A DNA stretch of 64,000 nucleotides, from contig JALMQS010000030.1 in the NCBI GenBank assembly GCA_024734495.1, positions 9,046,191-9,110,190 on the forward strand, given 5' to 3'. The translations under genes and the position numbers were made by a program. Under the pieces are notes generated by a model, which saw nothing but the letters and a program-made list of their open reading frames with translations, was not told where the DNA came from and did no database searches. Origin of the DNA: Forficula auricularia. Taxonomy: Eukaryota; Arthropoda; Insecta; Dermaptera; Forficulidae. Positions 23,646 to 34,949 of the stretch are shown in pieces. How positions within the stretch are numbered: the first letter of the stretch is position 1; every line of letters starts with the position of its first letter.

Positions 23646-23820
23646 TTTTTTAATGCAATCGAATGCATGAAGGGGTGCACCAGTAAAGATGCAGCCCCTA
23701 TGGATCTCGAAAGACCCTTGCATTACTGAAGAGAAGGGAAAGTTGATTAAGTGAGAGGGTGTAGACGTAGGTGTCTATGCACTCGGGTTTTGAAAGTTTG
23801 AAGATTATAAGTGCTATTTT
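23646..23820 (-). mobile_element. Jockey-like LINE 3' end
   Basis: Inverted copy of 17030-17206: on the minus strand GTGTAGACGTAGG is read in complement, followed by TGCAAGGGTCTTTCGAGATC and a poly(A) tail at the low-coordinate end. Strongly 5'-truncated. Confidence 0.7.
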
Positions 23821-24137
23821 AATTTTGATTCCATTTTTTTTTAAATAAAATTATCTTCATGTCTTTATCTACAAAACATATCCTTATTTAATAAAACTAG
23901 TATCTCCTTGTATGGTTATTTGATAGCATTTTTCATAAGCAAAATCTTATTTGTATTCCAATTTCACTAAATACCTTCTATCCTGAAAGTACGAGTAGCT
24001 TACAACTTATAATGAATTCGATAAAAAAAAAATTAATATTATAATGGAAAATTGATGGAAATCAGTCCAAGGATAATGGAAAAATAAAATTCCTAATAAA
24101 ACAAATTTATTGAAAAGTCATTTTATCCTCTGAAAAA

Positions 24138-24184
24138 CCGACGTTTGGGAGGATCTTCCCTCCTTGTTCTGTTCTTCAGGGTCT
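24138..24184 (-). ncRNA. Degraded hammerhead-like motif
   Basis: Minus strand CUGAAGA (24179 to 24173), stem GGAGG/CCUCC, then CAAACGUC where GAAACGUC is expected. Stem I can pair AGACC with GGUUU. The G12-to-C change should abolish cleavage. Confidence 0.35.
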
Positions 24185-24429
24185 ACAAATTAATATCAGC
24201 TCTCGAGTGAAAATCTACAAGTCTCTCTCTCCAAAATGAAAATACTTTTAATATTATGGTATAGTTCAAATTACCAATAGAAAGTATAATTAAAACTTAT
24301 AAAGAAATCACGAGTACTAAATCCGAGTTGTCATGGATAATTTGAGATAATCCGACTGCTAAAACAAGCAATCCGGGTCATTGAGTATCCTTCGAAGTGA
24401 AAAGTAAAGGACAGCGAATAGACTGGATT

Positions 24430-24545
24430 TTTTTTTTGAGCTCGGGTTCAATTCCTTTGGGGCTGAATACAACACCGCTGACATGTAATAGAAACTATCC
24501 ATCCATGACCGTAGAGTAGATGATAATCTCTTGTGATTTCTTTAA
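24430..24545. mobile_element. Decayed half of T-arm-like fold-back family
   Basis: GAGCTCGGGTTCAATTCC followed by a GACATGTAATAGAAACTATCC-like arm and TTGTGATTTCTTT, matching the right half of the elements at 5925 and 13215. A second, weaker piece lies near 24955-25030. Confidence 0.45.
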
Positions 24546-24549
24546 AATA

Positions 24550-26050
24550 AAAGAAAAAGAATATTAAAATAAAATGTCCTTATATAGAATCGAAAAGAAA
24601 ACCACCCATGAGAAATCGTAATCAATTTACTAATTACTATACCTAGCTTAAGTTACAAGTCTGTGATCAGTTAAAGATAGAACATTGAAATTTTTCAAAA
24701 CAAACGAGCTTTTTGATACTTGTGTGAAAAATTTCAGGTTTGATAGCTACCTATTTTATTTTATTTTCCATTTTTTTGCTTCTGAATTTCTCCATTTTTC
24801 ATTTGGAAATTCTAAAGCTTGTGATTCTAAAATTTAAAAAGTCCAGAGAATAAGTTTTTATTTATACAAACAGATAGAAAAATTATGTTATAAAATTATT
24901 TTTTAAAAATGAAGATAAATAAAGTCATTGAGTAAATTTTTTATGTGTGCTATGTCAGATGGGTCCACTTCCTTTGGAGGACAACCCTTCTTACATGCAA
25001 TAAAAATCATCCATAATAGGTGAGATTCAGTATTGAACTTTTATAAAGTTATTCCTCCCCCCCCCTCCCGTTTAAAAAAATATCGAATTTCATATTTTTT
25101 CTTTATTTAGTACGTCTTTACATAAACTTTCCAGCCCACAGAGAAGTTATAAGTATTTAAGGGCTTTCACTCATGAGAAAAAATGAATTTCCGCACACGC
25201 AAAGTCTGGGCTTTAAATGAAAAATTAAATGAGACTGATAGGTGCTTCAGTTAATATTCAGCTCACTCGATTTCCTGACCCAATTTAGAAAATTGTCCTC
25301 GATTTCGATTTATTATAGATTCTACCAAAGCATTTTTTTCTAACGATATATTCACGAAATACCTCTAAAGCTTCATTCGGACGAAACATGAGATTTTTGA
25401 ATAATAAATATCTATTCATAGTTTAAAAAAATGAAATATACATCAAACAGCCGCATTCTCCAACTCATTTAGCCTTATGATTTTTAGAGACGGGAACTCT
25501 CTTCCCGCTTCCTTCTTTTTCATGAAATATAAGCCTTCAAACATTCAAAATCCCAACATTCAAGGATACATTACCATTCAATCCAGTCATTAAGATTTCT
25601 TCTTTTCCCAATACCAGAGTCAAATCTGCCATATGTGTTACTGTTTCTTAAATAAATAATCAAATATCATTAAAAAAGAAATGCCTCTCCTTGATTTTTT
25701 TATTTTCTGACCTTCCCCTTTTTTCTTGAAAATTTTCGAAAAATGAATATGCAAAAAAAAAAATAACCTAATTCAAATTTGAATCATCAAGCCGCGTTCC
25801 GAATAATAAACTAAAATTTGAAAAACTATGTTTCCAATTTGATTTGTTATGAATAGTTGCCCTTTAACTTAATGACTTTTTCTTGTGCTCTTAAGCGCTG
25901 CATTTATTGAAAGTCTCTCAAGAGAAAACGCGACTGAAAAACAATTTTCTTCAAAATACCTAAGATATATTTTACGCTCTATTTATAAGTTTTCTAAGAA
26001 TCTTTATCTGCAAATAAATAATGGCTTGAAAGAATAAACACAGTTGCGAA
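24550..26050. other. No gene recognised
   Basis: AT-rich; only the weak fold-back relic near 24955-25030 is visible. Confidence 0.45.
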
Positions 26051-26070
26051 ATTGCTATAATCTTATAATT

Positions 26071-26314
26071 CTTCTTCTTCGAGTGCCATACCCGAAACGG
26101 GTGTCGGCGCCTCTCCACATATACCTGTGCTGAGTGTGTTTAGTTGTTTTACACAGCTCCGCTAATTTGGAGAGGTTGACTAGGCAATTATACTCTTGGT
26201 AGGTTGCCATTACTTTCCAAGAGGAAGCGAGTGCAAATATCTATCTGCCGAGAATGGGTTTCGAACCAGCGATCTCCGAGTCAGCGACCCGACACTCTGA
26301 CCCACAGTCGCCTC
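26071..26314 (-). mobile_element. tRNA-derived SINE with 12-bp target duplication
   Basis: On the minus strand it opens GAGGCGACTGTGGGTCAGAG and has a B-box-like GGTTCGAAACC about 50 bases in, then a non-tRNA body, and ends in a (GAA)n tail. AATCTTATAATT flanks it at 26059-26070 and 26315-26326. The layout of tRNA-like head, body, short tail and duplication is that of a SINE. The duplication is perfect, so the insertion is probably young. Confidence 0.8.
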
Positions 26315-26529
26315 AATCTTATAATTAGATTTAGCAATTATAGTATTGGTTCTGACATCTGATGGTAAATACCAGAGAGACTGAGAACTAGTAACAGATG
26401 AAAAAATATTTTACATTATCATTAAAGAGGCCGAATCTTATTATTTGGTCTAAAAAAAGTACATTATAATAAGTAACGAGTAGATTTTGTATGATTTGAA
26501 TTAAGGGCTTTTATTAGTAATTTTTTCCA

Positions 26530-26712
26530 GTGACTTATACCCTTCAGCTGTTTAAGACCCACACCCACAGATATACCTTCGACTCCTACGGACCCAGCCC
26601 ATAAAATCACCTCTTCTTTTTCTTTTCGCGATGGAGGAGCCAACCAAGGCCTTTAGGGTTTAGGGGATGCACCTCTTTGATGTAACTCCTTCTCTCATTA
26701 ATACAGTTCTAT
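26530..26712 (+). mobile_element. LINE 3'-end fragment (same family as 32100-32430)
   Basis: CCCACAGATATACCTTCG, then CCCAGCCCATAAAAT, then GATGCACCTCTTTGATGTAA recur at 32290-32420. No intact frame. Confidence 0.6.
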
Positions 26713-26989
26713 TGAGGGGTAGAATACATACAATGACTTATTGTACACTTAAATCTTTTTTATTATTTATATATTTAATTAAAAATGCGTAACCAGGTTT
26801 TAAAAACAAAAATTAATCAGTGTTGAACGTTTTGTCGATTATATTACAACTTTATCAGCAGTTTAGAAATCATTGTTTTTTTAATCTTTAACGTAATCAA
26901 TTAATTCGTTATTTAATATAATTATTAAAATTCATTAGTAGAATATAGAGAGAATCCAACTATTAGTTATTTATTTCAAGCTATATTTT

Positions 26990-28225
26990 ACTTTATCCAA
27001 TGCGAAGCATGGGGGAAAGTATTGTAATCGGTCGCGCGGCAAGCGCAACTTCAAAGGGTCCTCAGGTAAAGACTACGGAACCCATGGACTCAATTAAGGT
27101 CACAAATTGAAGTATTCAATGAGATTGAATTTTAGCACGTGACGGTTTTGCCAAAAATTACCTGGAATCTCGTCGAGAGGCCAAAAAGTACCATTTTTTT
27201 TGGAAGTGCGTGCGGATGGATGGATGGATGTTATCGTTTTTTTCGTCCACGATTTTTTCCACACCTTTGCACAGATTGAAATGAAATTGAAAACCTACCA
27301 TTAGTTTAACAAAATGAAGCGCTGATTAGTTATTTGGTACATATTGGCCCACAAACATTAGTATTATACAACATTATTTATTTCAGTACTTTTTTAGTTT
27401 TTTCTAAATATCTTTAAAATGACTTAACCAATTTTGATGAAATTTAATATCCTAATTAGGTACCTTGGGGCCAACAAAAAAGGTTAAATAAAGTTTTTAG
27501 TAAAATTATATTTTAAAGTACTTTACTCTAAAGTAAGATTTTTAAATTCTTTAAAATTTATTCATTTGATCTGTTTAATATAGGACTCATTTAACCTAAC
27601 TAAGTAAGAGTGGATAGGCTTTTCTCTGTGAAATGCTACAAATTTGGGAGGAAAGTTTATAAGTAACCATAGCAACTGCATTCTTTTCTTATCCGTTACC
27701 TTTATAGAGGAATCGACTTAAAACCAAAAATAGCGATTGATTCTCATCTAGTACTTGAGGAATAACCATTCTATATTGGATTTCTGACGTTTCGGTTTTT
27801 ATTGGTAACCATTGCTGAAGACATAGAGGAATCGACTTAAAACCAAAAATAGCGATTGATTCTCATCTAGTACTTGAGGAATAACCATTCTATATTGGAT
27901 TTTTGACATTTCGGTTATTATTAGTAACCATTGCTATAGACATGGAGGAATCGACTTAAAATCAAAAATAGCCATCGATTCTCATAGAATACTCGAGGAA
28001 TAACAATTTTACATTAGATTTTTGACGCTTCGATTATTATTGGTAACCATTAATGAGAACATGGAGGAATCGGCTTAAAATCAAAAATAACGATCGATAA
28101 CTTATCTAATACTAGAGGAATAATCTTATTGCATTCCATTTTTGATGTTTTGACTATTAATGGCAACCTCTACTGAAAACGTGGAAGAATCGACTTAAAA
28201 TCAAAAAGACTAAATTCTTTTTTGG
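26990..28225 (+). mobile_element. R1 repeat, copy b, with tandem units
   Basis: Same start, body and ~118-bp array as copy a at 1537; about five units at 27700-28215. Differences from copy a are scattered substitutions and small indels. No coding capacity. Confidence 0.7.
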
Positions 28226-28525
28226 TAAACAGCTCAAATTTGAGTTGTTTGCCATAAGAATTAATCGTTATTTTTGATTTTAAGCCGTTTCCTCCTTGTC
28301 TTCATCAAAGGTTACCAATAATAATCGAAGCGTTAACAATCTAATGTAAAATTGTTATTCCTCGAGTATTATATGAGAATCGATGGCTATTTTTGATTTT
28401 AAGTCGATTCCTCCATGTCTTCAGCAATGGTTACTAATAATAACCGAAACGTCAAAAATCCAATCTAGAATGGTTATTCCTCGACTATTAAATGAGAATC
28501 GATCATTATTTTTGAATTAAAGTCA
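28226..28525 (-). repeat. Inverted R1 tandem units after an orientation switch
   Basis: Units of the same array appear on the opposite strand, joined head to head through a short palindrome (CAGCTCAAATTTGAGTTGTT) at about 28230-28250. About two and a half units. Confidence 0.75.
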
Positions 28526-28529
28526 ATAT

Positions 28530-28970
28530 GAACTGTAAATTGCAAGTGATATCTGATTAATAATAAAGGAATAAACAAATTATTTTTTTATTGTTAAAGG
28601 ATAAATAATTAATATATCCAGTACACACCAAGCCAGCAAAACATATTAATATTTCAAATGAATTTGGATAAAGTTTAGCAACGACCCGTTGCAGTTTATT
28701 TTATCACGTTATCTTTTCAAGCTTTTACAATATAAACTTATAATTTTATTTTCAAATTTTCCTTCGTATATTTCATAGAAATAGCACCTTATCCTCAGAG
28801 AAGAATGTATGGTGGGAGAATATTTGTTCCACCAAGATCGCAACTGGATACACCGCTTACATGGAGTGTTTAATTAGCTAAACTGCAGAGCCTAATAAAA
28901 AAAGTATAAATTAACTTATTTCGCTCAAAATTATTTTATACAAAAAGTTATTTATTTTATTTAACATGAT
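28530..28970. other. No gene recognised
   Basis: AT-rich; nothing identified. Confidence 0.5.
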
Positions 28971-28973
28971 TTT

Positions 28974-29300
28974 TAACCGACTTCAAAAAAGGAGGAGGTT
29001 CTCTATTCGACTGATTTTTTTTTTTTTGTGTCTATGTTACCTCATATCTCCGCCAATTGTGAACCAATTTTGAAAAAAAAACATTTTCAATGGTTTCAGT
29101 CTACCTTCCGATTGGTCCAGTTTTTTTTCATTGGTATTAGACCTTTTTTGTTAGGTTTGTTCAGGCCTAACTTCTTTGTTTATTAGCCGATTTGGATGAC
29201 TCTTTTCTTATTGGAAAGGGTGTATGTTAGGGATGGTGCCATATTAATTTGGTCAAGTTCTGATGATATGATCAACGACTAAATAACGTAAATCTCCAAT
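28974..29300 (+). mobile_element. Fragment of the ACCGACTTCAAAAA repeat family
   Basis: Opens AACCGACTTCAAAAAAGGAG and GAGGTTCTCTATTCGACTG, a start seen in a widespread insect repeat. No matching end lies near, so it is probably truncated. Superfamily not assigned. Confidence 0.5.
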
Positions 29301-29398
29301 TCTTATGACCAAATAATCGAGATTATAATAAATAAAATCTTTTATAAAAAATATATATTAAGTCACTATTAATAACATCACTAAAAAGAGAAAAATAA

Positions 29399-29735
29399 AA
29401 CCGACTTCAAAAAAATTAAATGCAACAAATAAAATACACTAAAAGGTATAAAATAATTATTATCTTATTTAGTTACAACTAAACGACGAAATATTAACAT
29501 GAAATTACTTTTTGAAGTCGGTTCAAAACAAATTATACCTATAAGCAAGCGTACCTCCCAAACGTACCAAGTAAGATCCGTCGAGTGCGATTCATAAAAT
29601 GTTTTGCACCGACTTCAAAAAGTAATTTCATGTTAATATTTCGTCGTTTAGTTGTAACTAAATAAGATAATAATTATTTTATACCTTTTAGTGTATTTTA
29701 TTTGTTGCATTTAATTTTTTTGAAGTCGGTTTTAT
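29399..29735. mobile_element. Two inverted MITEs with ACCGACTTCAAAAA ends
   Basis: The left unit runs from AAAACCGACTTCAAAAAA (29399) to TTTTTGAAGTCGGTT (about 29524). The right unit (about 29608-29732) is its inverted copy. Each unit has its own inverted ends, and the two arms are almost identical over about 120 bp. A spacer of about 85 bp separates them. The same end occurs singly at 28974 and 40930. Confidence 0.75.
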
Positions 29736-29739
29736 TTTT

Positions 29740-30280
29740 TTCTTAAAAATTATTTTTATATCTAAAATGATACCTCTATATGTTTGGCTATTTGGATATA
29801 ATATGTATATTTCTTTGTGATACTATACAATATTTAATTCTATAAATTAATTTAAACTTGAAAAAAGTATAATATCAAGAGAGGGTGGAAAAAGAGTGTT
29901 GGAAATTGTTAATAATAAATTCTATGAAGAAAATTCGTTGTAGAATTTATTATTTGTTTACTAGCTTCTGCTCTGAGGATACAAATGGTCAGTGGAAGTC
30001 TAGTGAAATACTGACCCCACATTTATTTAACATCTATAAAGAATGATATATGATATCAACATTAACGAAATATATCTAGGCTTAGAAGATATTTTGTAAA
30101 TCGAAGACCCAAGACTATTTTCTACTCTTTGATTTAGTTTTTCACTTAAGCATTAAGTTGAATTTTTAAATTACTTTTTGTTTTTTGATGGAAAAATCTA
30201 TGGTCATGTTATTTATTAATGAGCATACATTTCTATTTTTTTTATTTTTTATTTTTTTTTTTTACTTGTTTATTATTTTT
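29740..30280. other. No gene recognised
   Basis: AT-rich with T runs; no coding signal. Confidence 0.5.
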
Positions 30281-30295
30281 TAAATTGTTGTAATT

Positions 30296-30487
30296 TTTTT
30301 TTTTTTTTTTTTTTTTTTGGCTTTTCGGCCATGGTAGCCATAAGCCATTTACGATACTATTTATTATTTTTAAATTTGTCCCTACCCCGGGGGTCAGATT
30401 TTAGCCGGATGCCTCGTGCCGGATTCGAACCCGGGTCCTCTTGGTTAGCTGGCTGACATGCTACCGCCTAGCCTACCCGACCCCCCA
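30296..30487 (-). mobile_element. tRNA-derived SINE with 14-bp perfect target duplication
   Basis: On the minus strand it opens GGGTCGGGTAGGCTAGGCGG and has a strong B-box GGGTTCGAATCCGGC. A body follows, then a poly(A) tail (the T run at 30296-30318). AAATTGTTGTAATT lies on both sides (30282-30295 and 30488-30501). The tRNA-like head, poly(A) tail and perfect duplication make this the clearest recent retro-insertion in the window. Confidence 0.88.
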
Positions 30488-30501
30488 AAATTGTTGTAAT
30501 T

Positions 30502-30640
30502 AATTTGTATTGATGTTTATTAATGTATTGTAGCTAGATTGTATTGATGTTTGGAGGACCTAGCCACCGAGGACTTGTGCCTCTAAGCAGGTCGAGGAAT
30601 AAAGATTTATTTATTTATTTATTTATTTATTTATTATGCG
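30502..30640 (+). mobile_element. Possible LINE 3' UTR with (TTTA)n tail
   Basis: GAGGACTTGTGCCTCTAAGC, GGTCGAGGAATAAAGAT and then about seven TTTA units. Such tails end many jockey/CR1-type LINEs. Only the 3' end would be present. Confidence 0.4.
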
Positions 30641-30644
30641 AATT

Positions 30645-31840
30645 TTGACGCACTTCTAAATTTCCTTGATATTTCAAATACTTCTATTTGAATTGACAAT
30701 AGAGTATTTTAGTAATTCCAGAAAATAAAAAGGAAAAACCTAATTTAAAAAGTATTTTATGTCTTTTTACTTATTATCTATTAAAATGTTTCACCTAGAA
30801 CCGACACCTAATTCTTTAAAGATTACTTTTTATTAGTGATGCATATTTCAAAAACTATGTATGTAATAAGTGTAAAAGAATAAATTCGTCTAAATGAGAT
30901 ATACTTATATTAAAAACTATTTAAAAAAAACAAGCTTTATTTAAAAATAAATTTTATTAAATAATACATTTTTCTTTAGTTATAAAAAATGAACATAAAT
31001 TACAATCCTAAGTGCTTTTCATGTTTAATAACAAATTAAAAGCGCTTATGATATTATTTTTAGTAATGAGAGTATATGTACATTTTTTAAATACAAATAT
31101 TAGTGCATTTTGAAAAATATAAGCTCATCTCATAATTTTTTTTGATTTTGTCGAAGCTAAAATTCTGGTCCTTAACCCTTTTCAATTATGAATTTTCTAT
31201 TTAAATATTGAATGTAATTTTGATAAAATATTTGAAAAACAAATGTACTGTATTTGAATTGTTTTGAAATATAAGTAATACTTTATTTAAGAAAAATAAA
31301 AAGGAATTGAATAATCTAATAAGAAGAAAAAAGCCCCCCCCCCCAAAGAGATTAAAAATTCGACGAAATCCGAAATGTCAGCTGTTTCCATCCAATTTGG
31401 AATAAAAGTGATCTTTCGTAAGCCTCGTGATCTTTTCTTGTTTTTCATCAGATTTATAAACTCAATTAACATAAATTGAGCTCCTCTTTCTATCTCGCTC
31501 TTTGTTTTCGAAGTAACTGAAACGAATAAGATGATTTATTTGCATAAATAATCAGGAAAAAATAAACCCGCCCAACTGTTGATGAAAAAGCATCTGAAGA
31601 GAAAAAAATACAAAGAGCAGGATAGAAGAATAAGCTTATTTGAAAATCTCCAAATCAACTGATGAGTAAAAAACATAAAAAAAAAACTTTAACAAAGAAA
31701 ATCCACTAAAAAAACAAAACACGTTGACATTTTTTTTACTTTACGACTTCATATGCTCGGTAAGCGCAGCCCTGCGTTCAGACAAAGTATACCTAATGTA
31801 TTCGATTAGGCCAATGCTTAATCTTAATTAGAGTACATGT
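30645..31840. other. No gene recognised
   Basis: AT-rich. A decayed copy of the palindrome tail may lie near 30778-30832. Frames crossing the C run at 31337 are chance. Confidence 0.45.
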
Positions 31841-31849
31841 CAAAAGGGT

Positions 31850-32035
31850 TGCACCCACCCCTCTGAAATCAAACTCAAAAGTGCCAAAAAGTTATCCTAC
31901 CTATGGCTGTTCCTAGAGAGGAAACCAATCTGAAGTACGCTGATAAATTTCAGAGAAAAGTAAGAAATCTTCATCGCAAAATTTCGCGCTCAAGTTATTT
32001 CAAATTATATAATATTTCAGATTGTTTATCGAATA
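31850..32035 (+). repeat. Direct repeat flanking a LINE fragment, copy 1
   Basis: About 185 bp with GGCTGTTCCTAGAGAGGAAA and AATATTTCAGATTGTTTATC, repeated at 32435-32612. The LINE fragment lies between the two copies. Confidence 0.7.
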
Positions 32036-32099
32036 TAAAATTATAGTATACGTGTCAAATGGATTTTACTCGTACTATAGATAATATCATGGTGACGGT

Positions 32100-32430
32100 T
32101 CAGTCGATCTGAAATAAATTATGCCCCCTAAACCCTTCTTTGTGAGAAACACGCGATTTTCGAACGCTCATCATCCTTTGGCTGTCAAATTGGATAAAAA
32201 TCGAACCAGCGATTTCGTCAACTCTTTTATCCCTATGACCTCCAGACACTAGAACTCGTTTCCAGCTATCGTCTTCCCCGCGACTTATAACCTTCAGTCC
32301 CTCATCCACAGATACCTTCGGCTCCTACCCAGCCCATAAAATACCCTCTTGTTCTTTTCACTAAGGAAGGGCCAACCCAGGCTTCTAGGGAATGCACCTC
32401 TTTGATGTAATTCCTTCTCTCATCAATTTC
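32100..32430 (+). pseudogene. LINE C-terminal and 3' UTR relic
   Basis: Broken frames give TRFSNAHHPLAVKLDKNRTS-like residues, then IPMTSRHWNSFPAIVFPATY and LRLLP, parallel to the jockey-like element at 16650-17206 but a different subfamily. Stops and indels throughout. Its 3' part recurs at 26530-26712. Confidence 0.6.
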
Positions 32431-32434
32431 GTAA

Positions 32435-32612
32435 AAAAATTTCTCTGAAATCAAACCCAAGTACCAAAAATTTATCCTCCCCAAGGCTGTTCCTAGAGAC
32501 GAAACCAATCTGACGTAAGCTGATAAATTTCAGATAAAAGTAAAAAATCTTCATCGTAAAATTTCACGTTCATGATTTCAATTTATATAATATTTCAGAT
32601 TGTTTATCGAAA
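32435..32612 (+). repeat. Direct repeat flanking a LINE fragment, copy 2
   Basis: Diverged copy of 31850-32035 in the same orientation. Confidence 0.7.
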
Positions 32613-32999
32613 GAAAACTTTCGACTAAAATTTCATATATTTTCTTATTTAAAATATGAAATCTTGGTAGGTTTAGACGAAACATTTCTTTCGATAAGCA
32701 ACACAACCACCAAAGTATTAAATCTGCAATTTATGTCAAATTGATTCCACCTCAAAGGACATTATTAGTCAGGGTACTTTTTAGCACTTGGGTCAGATTT
32801 CCGAGAGGGTCAATACAACCTTTCCGATATCGGAAATCTCGAAATCTTGTTACATCAACAAAAAAAAGAAAAAATATTAATTTACTTAAGAGAAAGAAAA
32901 AAGTAAAAATTCAAGGCACATGTGGACAAACTTAAAACAAGGTGTGGGGATATTTTTTAGAAAAAATACTATTTATATCAAATATCTTCTTCTCCTGGC

Positions 33000-33240
33000 C
33001 TTTTCCCATTTCCTTTTATTTGGGGTCGGCTCTCCTGATCATTTTTCTCCAGAGCATCTATTCTGGGTCGTTATTGGGTTTATTTCGCTATTGGCTTGGT
33101 CGTTCTTTATTACAGACATCCATGTAAGGCGAGGTCTTCCGCGTTTTCTCGGTCTAGTATTATTAAGGTCCAACACCTTCCTGGCCATGTGATCTTCAGG
33201 CCTCCTCATTACGTGGCTGTACTATCGCATTCGCGTTTCA
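33000..33240 (-). pseudogene. RTE-like LINE C-terminal relic
   Basis: Minus strand frames read a GHVMRRPEDHMARKVLDLNN-like stretch, then RKRGRPRLTW. This pattern ends many RTE-type polymerases (compare 56462-56794). Interrupted by stops. Plus-strand frames here are shadows. Confidence 0.6.
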
Positions 33241-33849
33241 TAAAATTCCTTAAAACATCGAGATTTATATGTATATACTGGAAAACACAACAATTTGGCC
33301 TGATAATTTTTTTCTCTCTAAAATAAGAAATCTGAAAATCTACTGTGAAGTTTTCGAAAAATAAAAGTGCTAATTTTAAATCTGGAACTAGATTTCAAGA
33401 TTTCCGAAAAAATAATCATCATTTTGGTCTATTTTCGACACCTTTTTTATTACTTACTTACTTACTTACTTTTCGGCTCTACAACCCTGGATGGGTCTTG
33501 GCCTCATAGATTATTATTATTATGGATTATTATTAGAAATAAATTTTCTACTTGCAAACTTTCTGATTGAATGTTCTAGAACAAATTAGATACTAGTCTG
33601 AAAGAAAAATTGAATATTTTCTCTTTATTAGAATTTTATATTAATTATCTAGCCAGGAAAAAATATAAACAAATACTAATACATGATTTCACTTTTTGTA
33701 AATACTTAAGGTATGTATTTACATATACGAGAAGCTACGATATTTTAAAGTATAAAATTTACGAAAGTAAAATTAGAAGCTCACTATGAGTAAAAAATAT
33801 ATTAAAGTTCTTATTTCTACATTATTTCTTTTTTGAATAACAAAAATAT

Positions 33850-33929
33850 CAATATAATTGTAATATTTTATCTGCGGTCCGAGACAATTATTATTCTGCC
33901 CGTGTAAGCCAAAAGGTTGGACACCCCTG
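33850..33929. mobile_element. hAT-like right end fragment
   Basis: Ends AAGGTTGGACACCCCTG, the complement of a CAGGGGTGTCCAACC terminus, followed by GTCTAGTT, close to the nTCTAGAn preference of some hAT elements. No left end found. Confidence 0.45.
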
Positions 33930-33934
33930 GTCTA

Positions 33935-34585
33935 GTTCAATGTATTTTTAATTAGATAGAGAAATAAAATTAGCAATCTTATTATATTATAATGTTTCAA
34001 TATGATATTCTATTTGAATCATACTAGGAATTTACATAAATATTTAGGTTAATATTGAAAGTTATTACATCATAAAATAAAATTGCTTTTATTCATTCCA
34101 AATATTTGAATTGCACAAGCTTAGAAAACATTTTTTTTTTAATTTAAAAAAATCTACATTTTACAAGTTAATTTAATTTAAAAATTTGACGATGAAAATA
34201 TATTATACTATAATCCAGGTATGGCTAAGGTATAACCTTTTGGTTTGAGGAATGTACCTACCAATTTTCTAAAATCTCAATTGGAAGAAAAGTGAAACGT
34301 TTAACCAAGACTCACTACGCTTTCTTTTAGTGATTTGGTAATTTTTGTCAGTGAAATTGATTAGAAAAAATAAATAAATTCATAAAATTCAATAATAAGC
34401 CGACCGATTGGGTCTCGGACTGCACACTGAAGGTTTCGTACTTATATCTTCCAAAATACTTAATATTCCTGATCAGTGCCGTTGTGACCTTTTGCGGGGG
34501 CCGGGTTCAAAAATTGTGCGGGGCCTGAATACACATTCAAATCCTACACTTAAATTTTGCAACGAGGAATTATTTATTTACACAT
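33935..34585. other. No gene recognised
   Basis: AT-rich; a 65-codon frame at 34408 has no recognisable motif. Confidence 0.45.
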
Positions 34586-34591
34586 ATTATA

Positions 34592-34823
34592 TCCTATACT
34601 ACTGAAGCGCATTTGTGCCTGCCTCTTTACCTATGTATGTACTATGTCCGTCCCCCAACAAAGACAGTCGTCATGATTACCAATTTAATTGAAATTATCT
34701 AATTATATATAAAATTAAGGTTTTGTCTGTACATTGGGGTGGCGGGTGGGTGGGGGTGCTGAGTGCGCTTTGGGGTGGGGGATCAGCTAGCAAGAGGGCT
34801 GCCGAAGCGAGCCTTGCAGCTAG
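34592..34823 (+). mobile_element. Non-autonomous Helitron, 232 bp, complete
   Basis: Starts TCCTATACTACTGAAGCGC after an A (34591) and ends GCCTTGCAGCTAG before a T (34824). An imperfect GC-rich hairpin precedes the CTAG end. Insertion between A and T without duplication is the Helitron mode. The interior has a G-rich tract (GGGGTGGCGGGTGGGTGGGG). Confidence 0.75.
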
Positions 34824-34949
34824 TATTTTTATAAGATGAATATCAAATAATAATCAAAGTCTCAATGAAAGTACAAAATCTGTAATCATGTATGACTTTT
34901 GCAAAAAACTATTGATATAGTTTAATTTCTCTAAAAAGAACATTTTTCA

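Noticed and set aside
30410..30486. Functional tRNA gene
   Set aside because: B-box and head are tRNA-like, but the sequence does not fold as a full cloverleaf and continues into a SINE body with poly(A) and target duplication.
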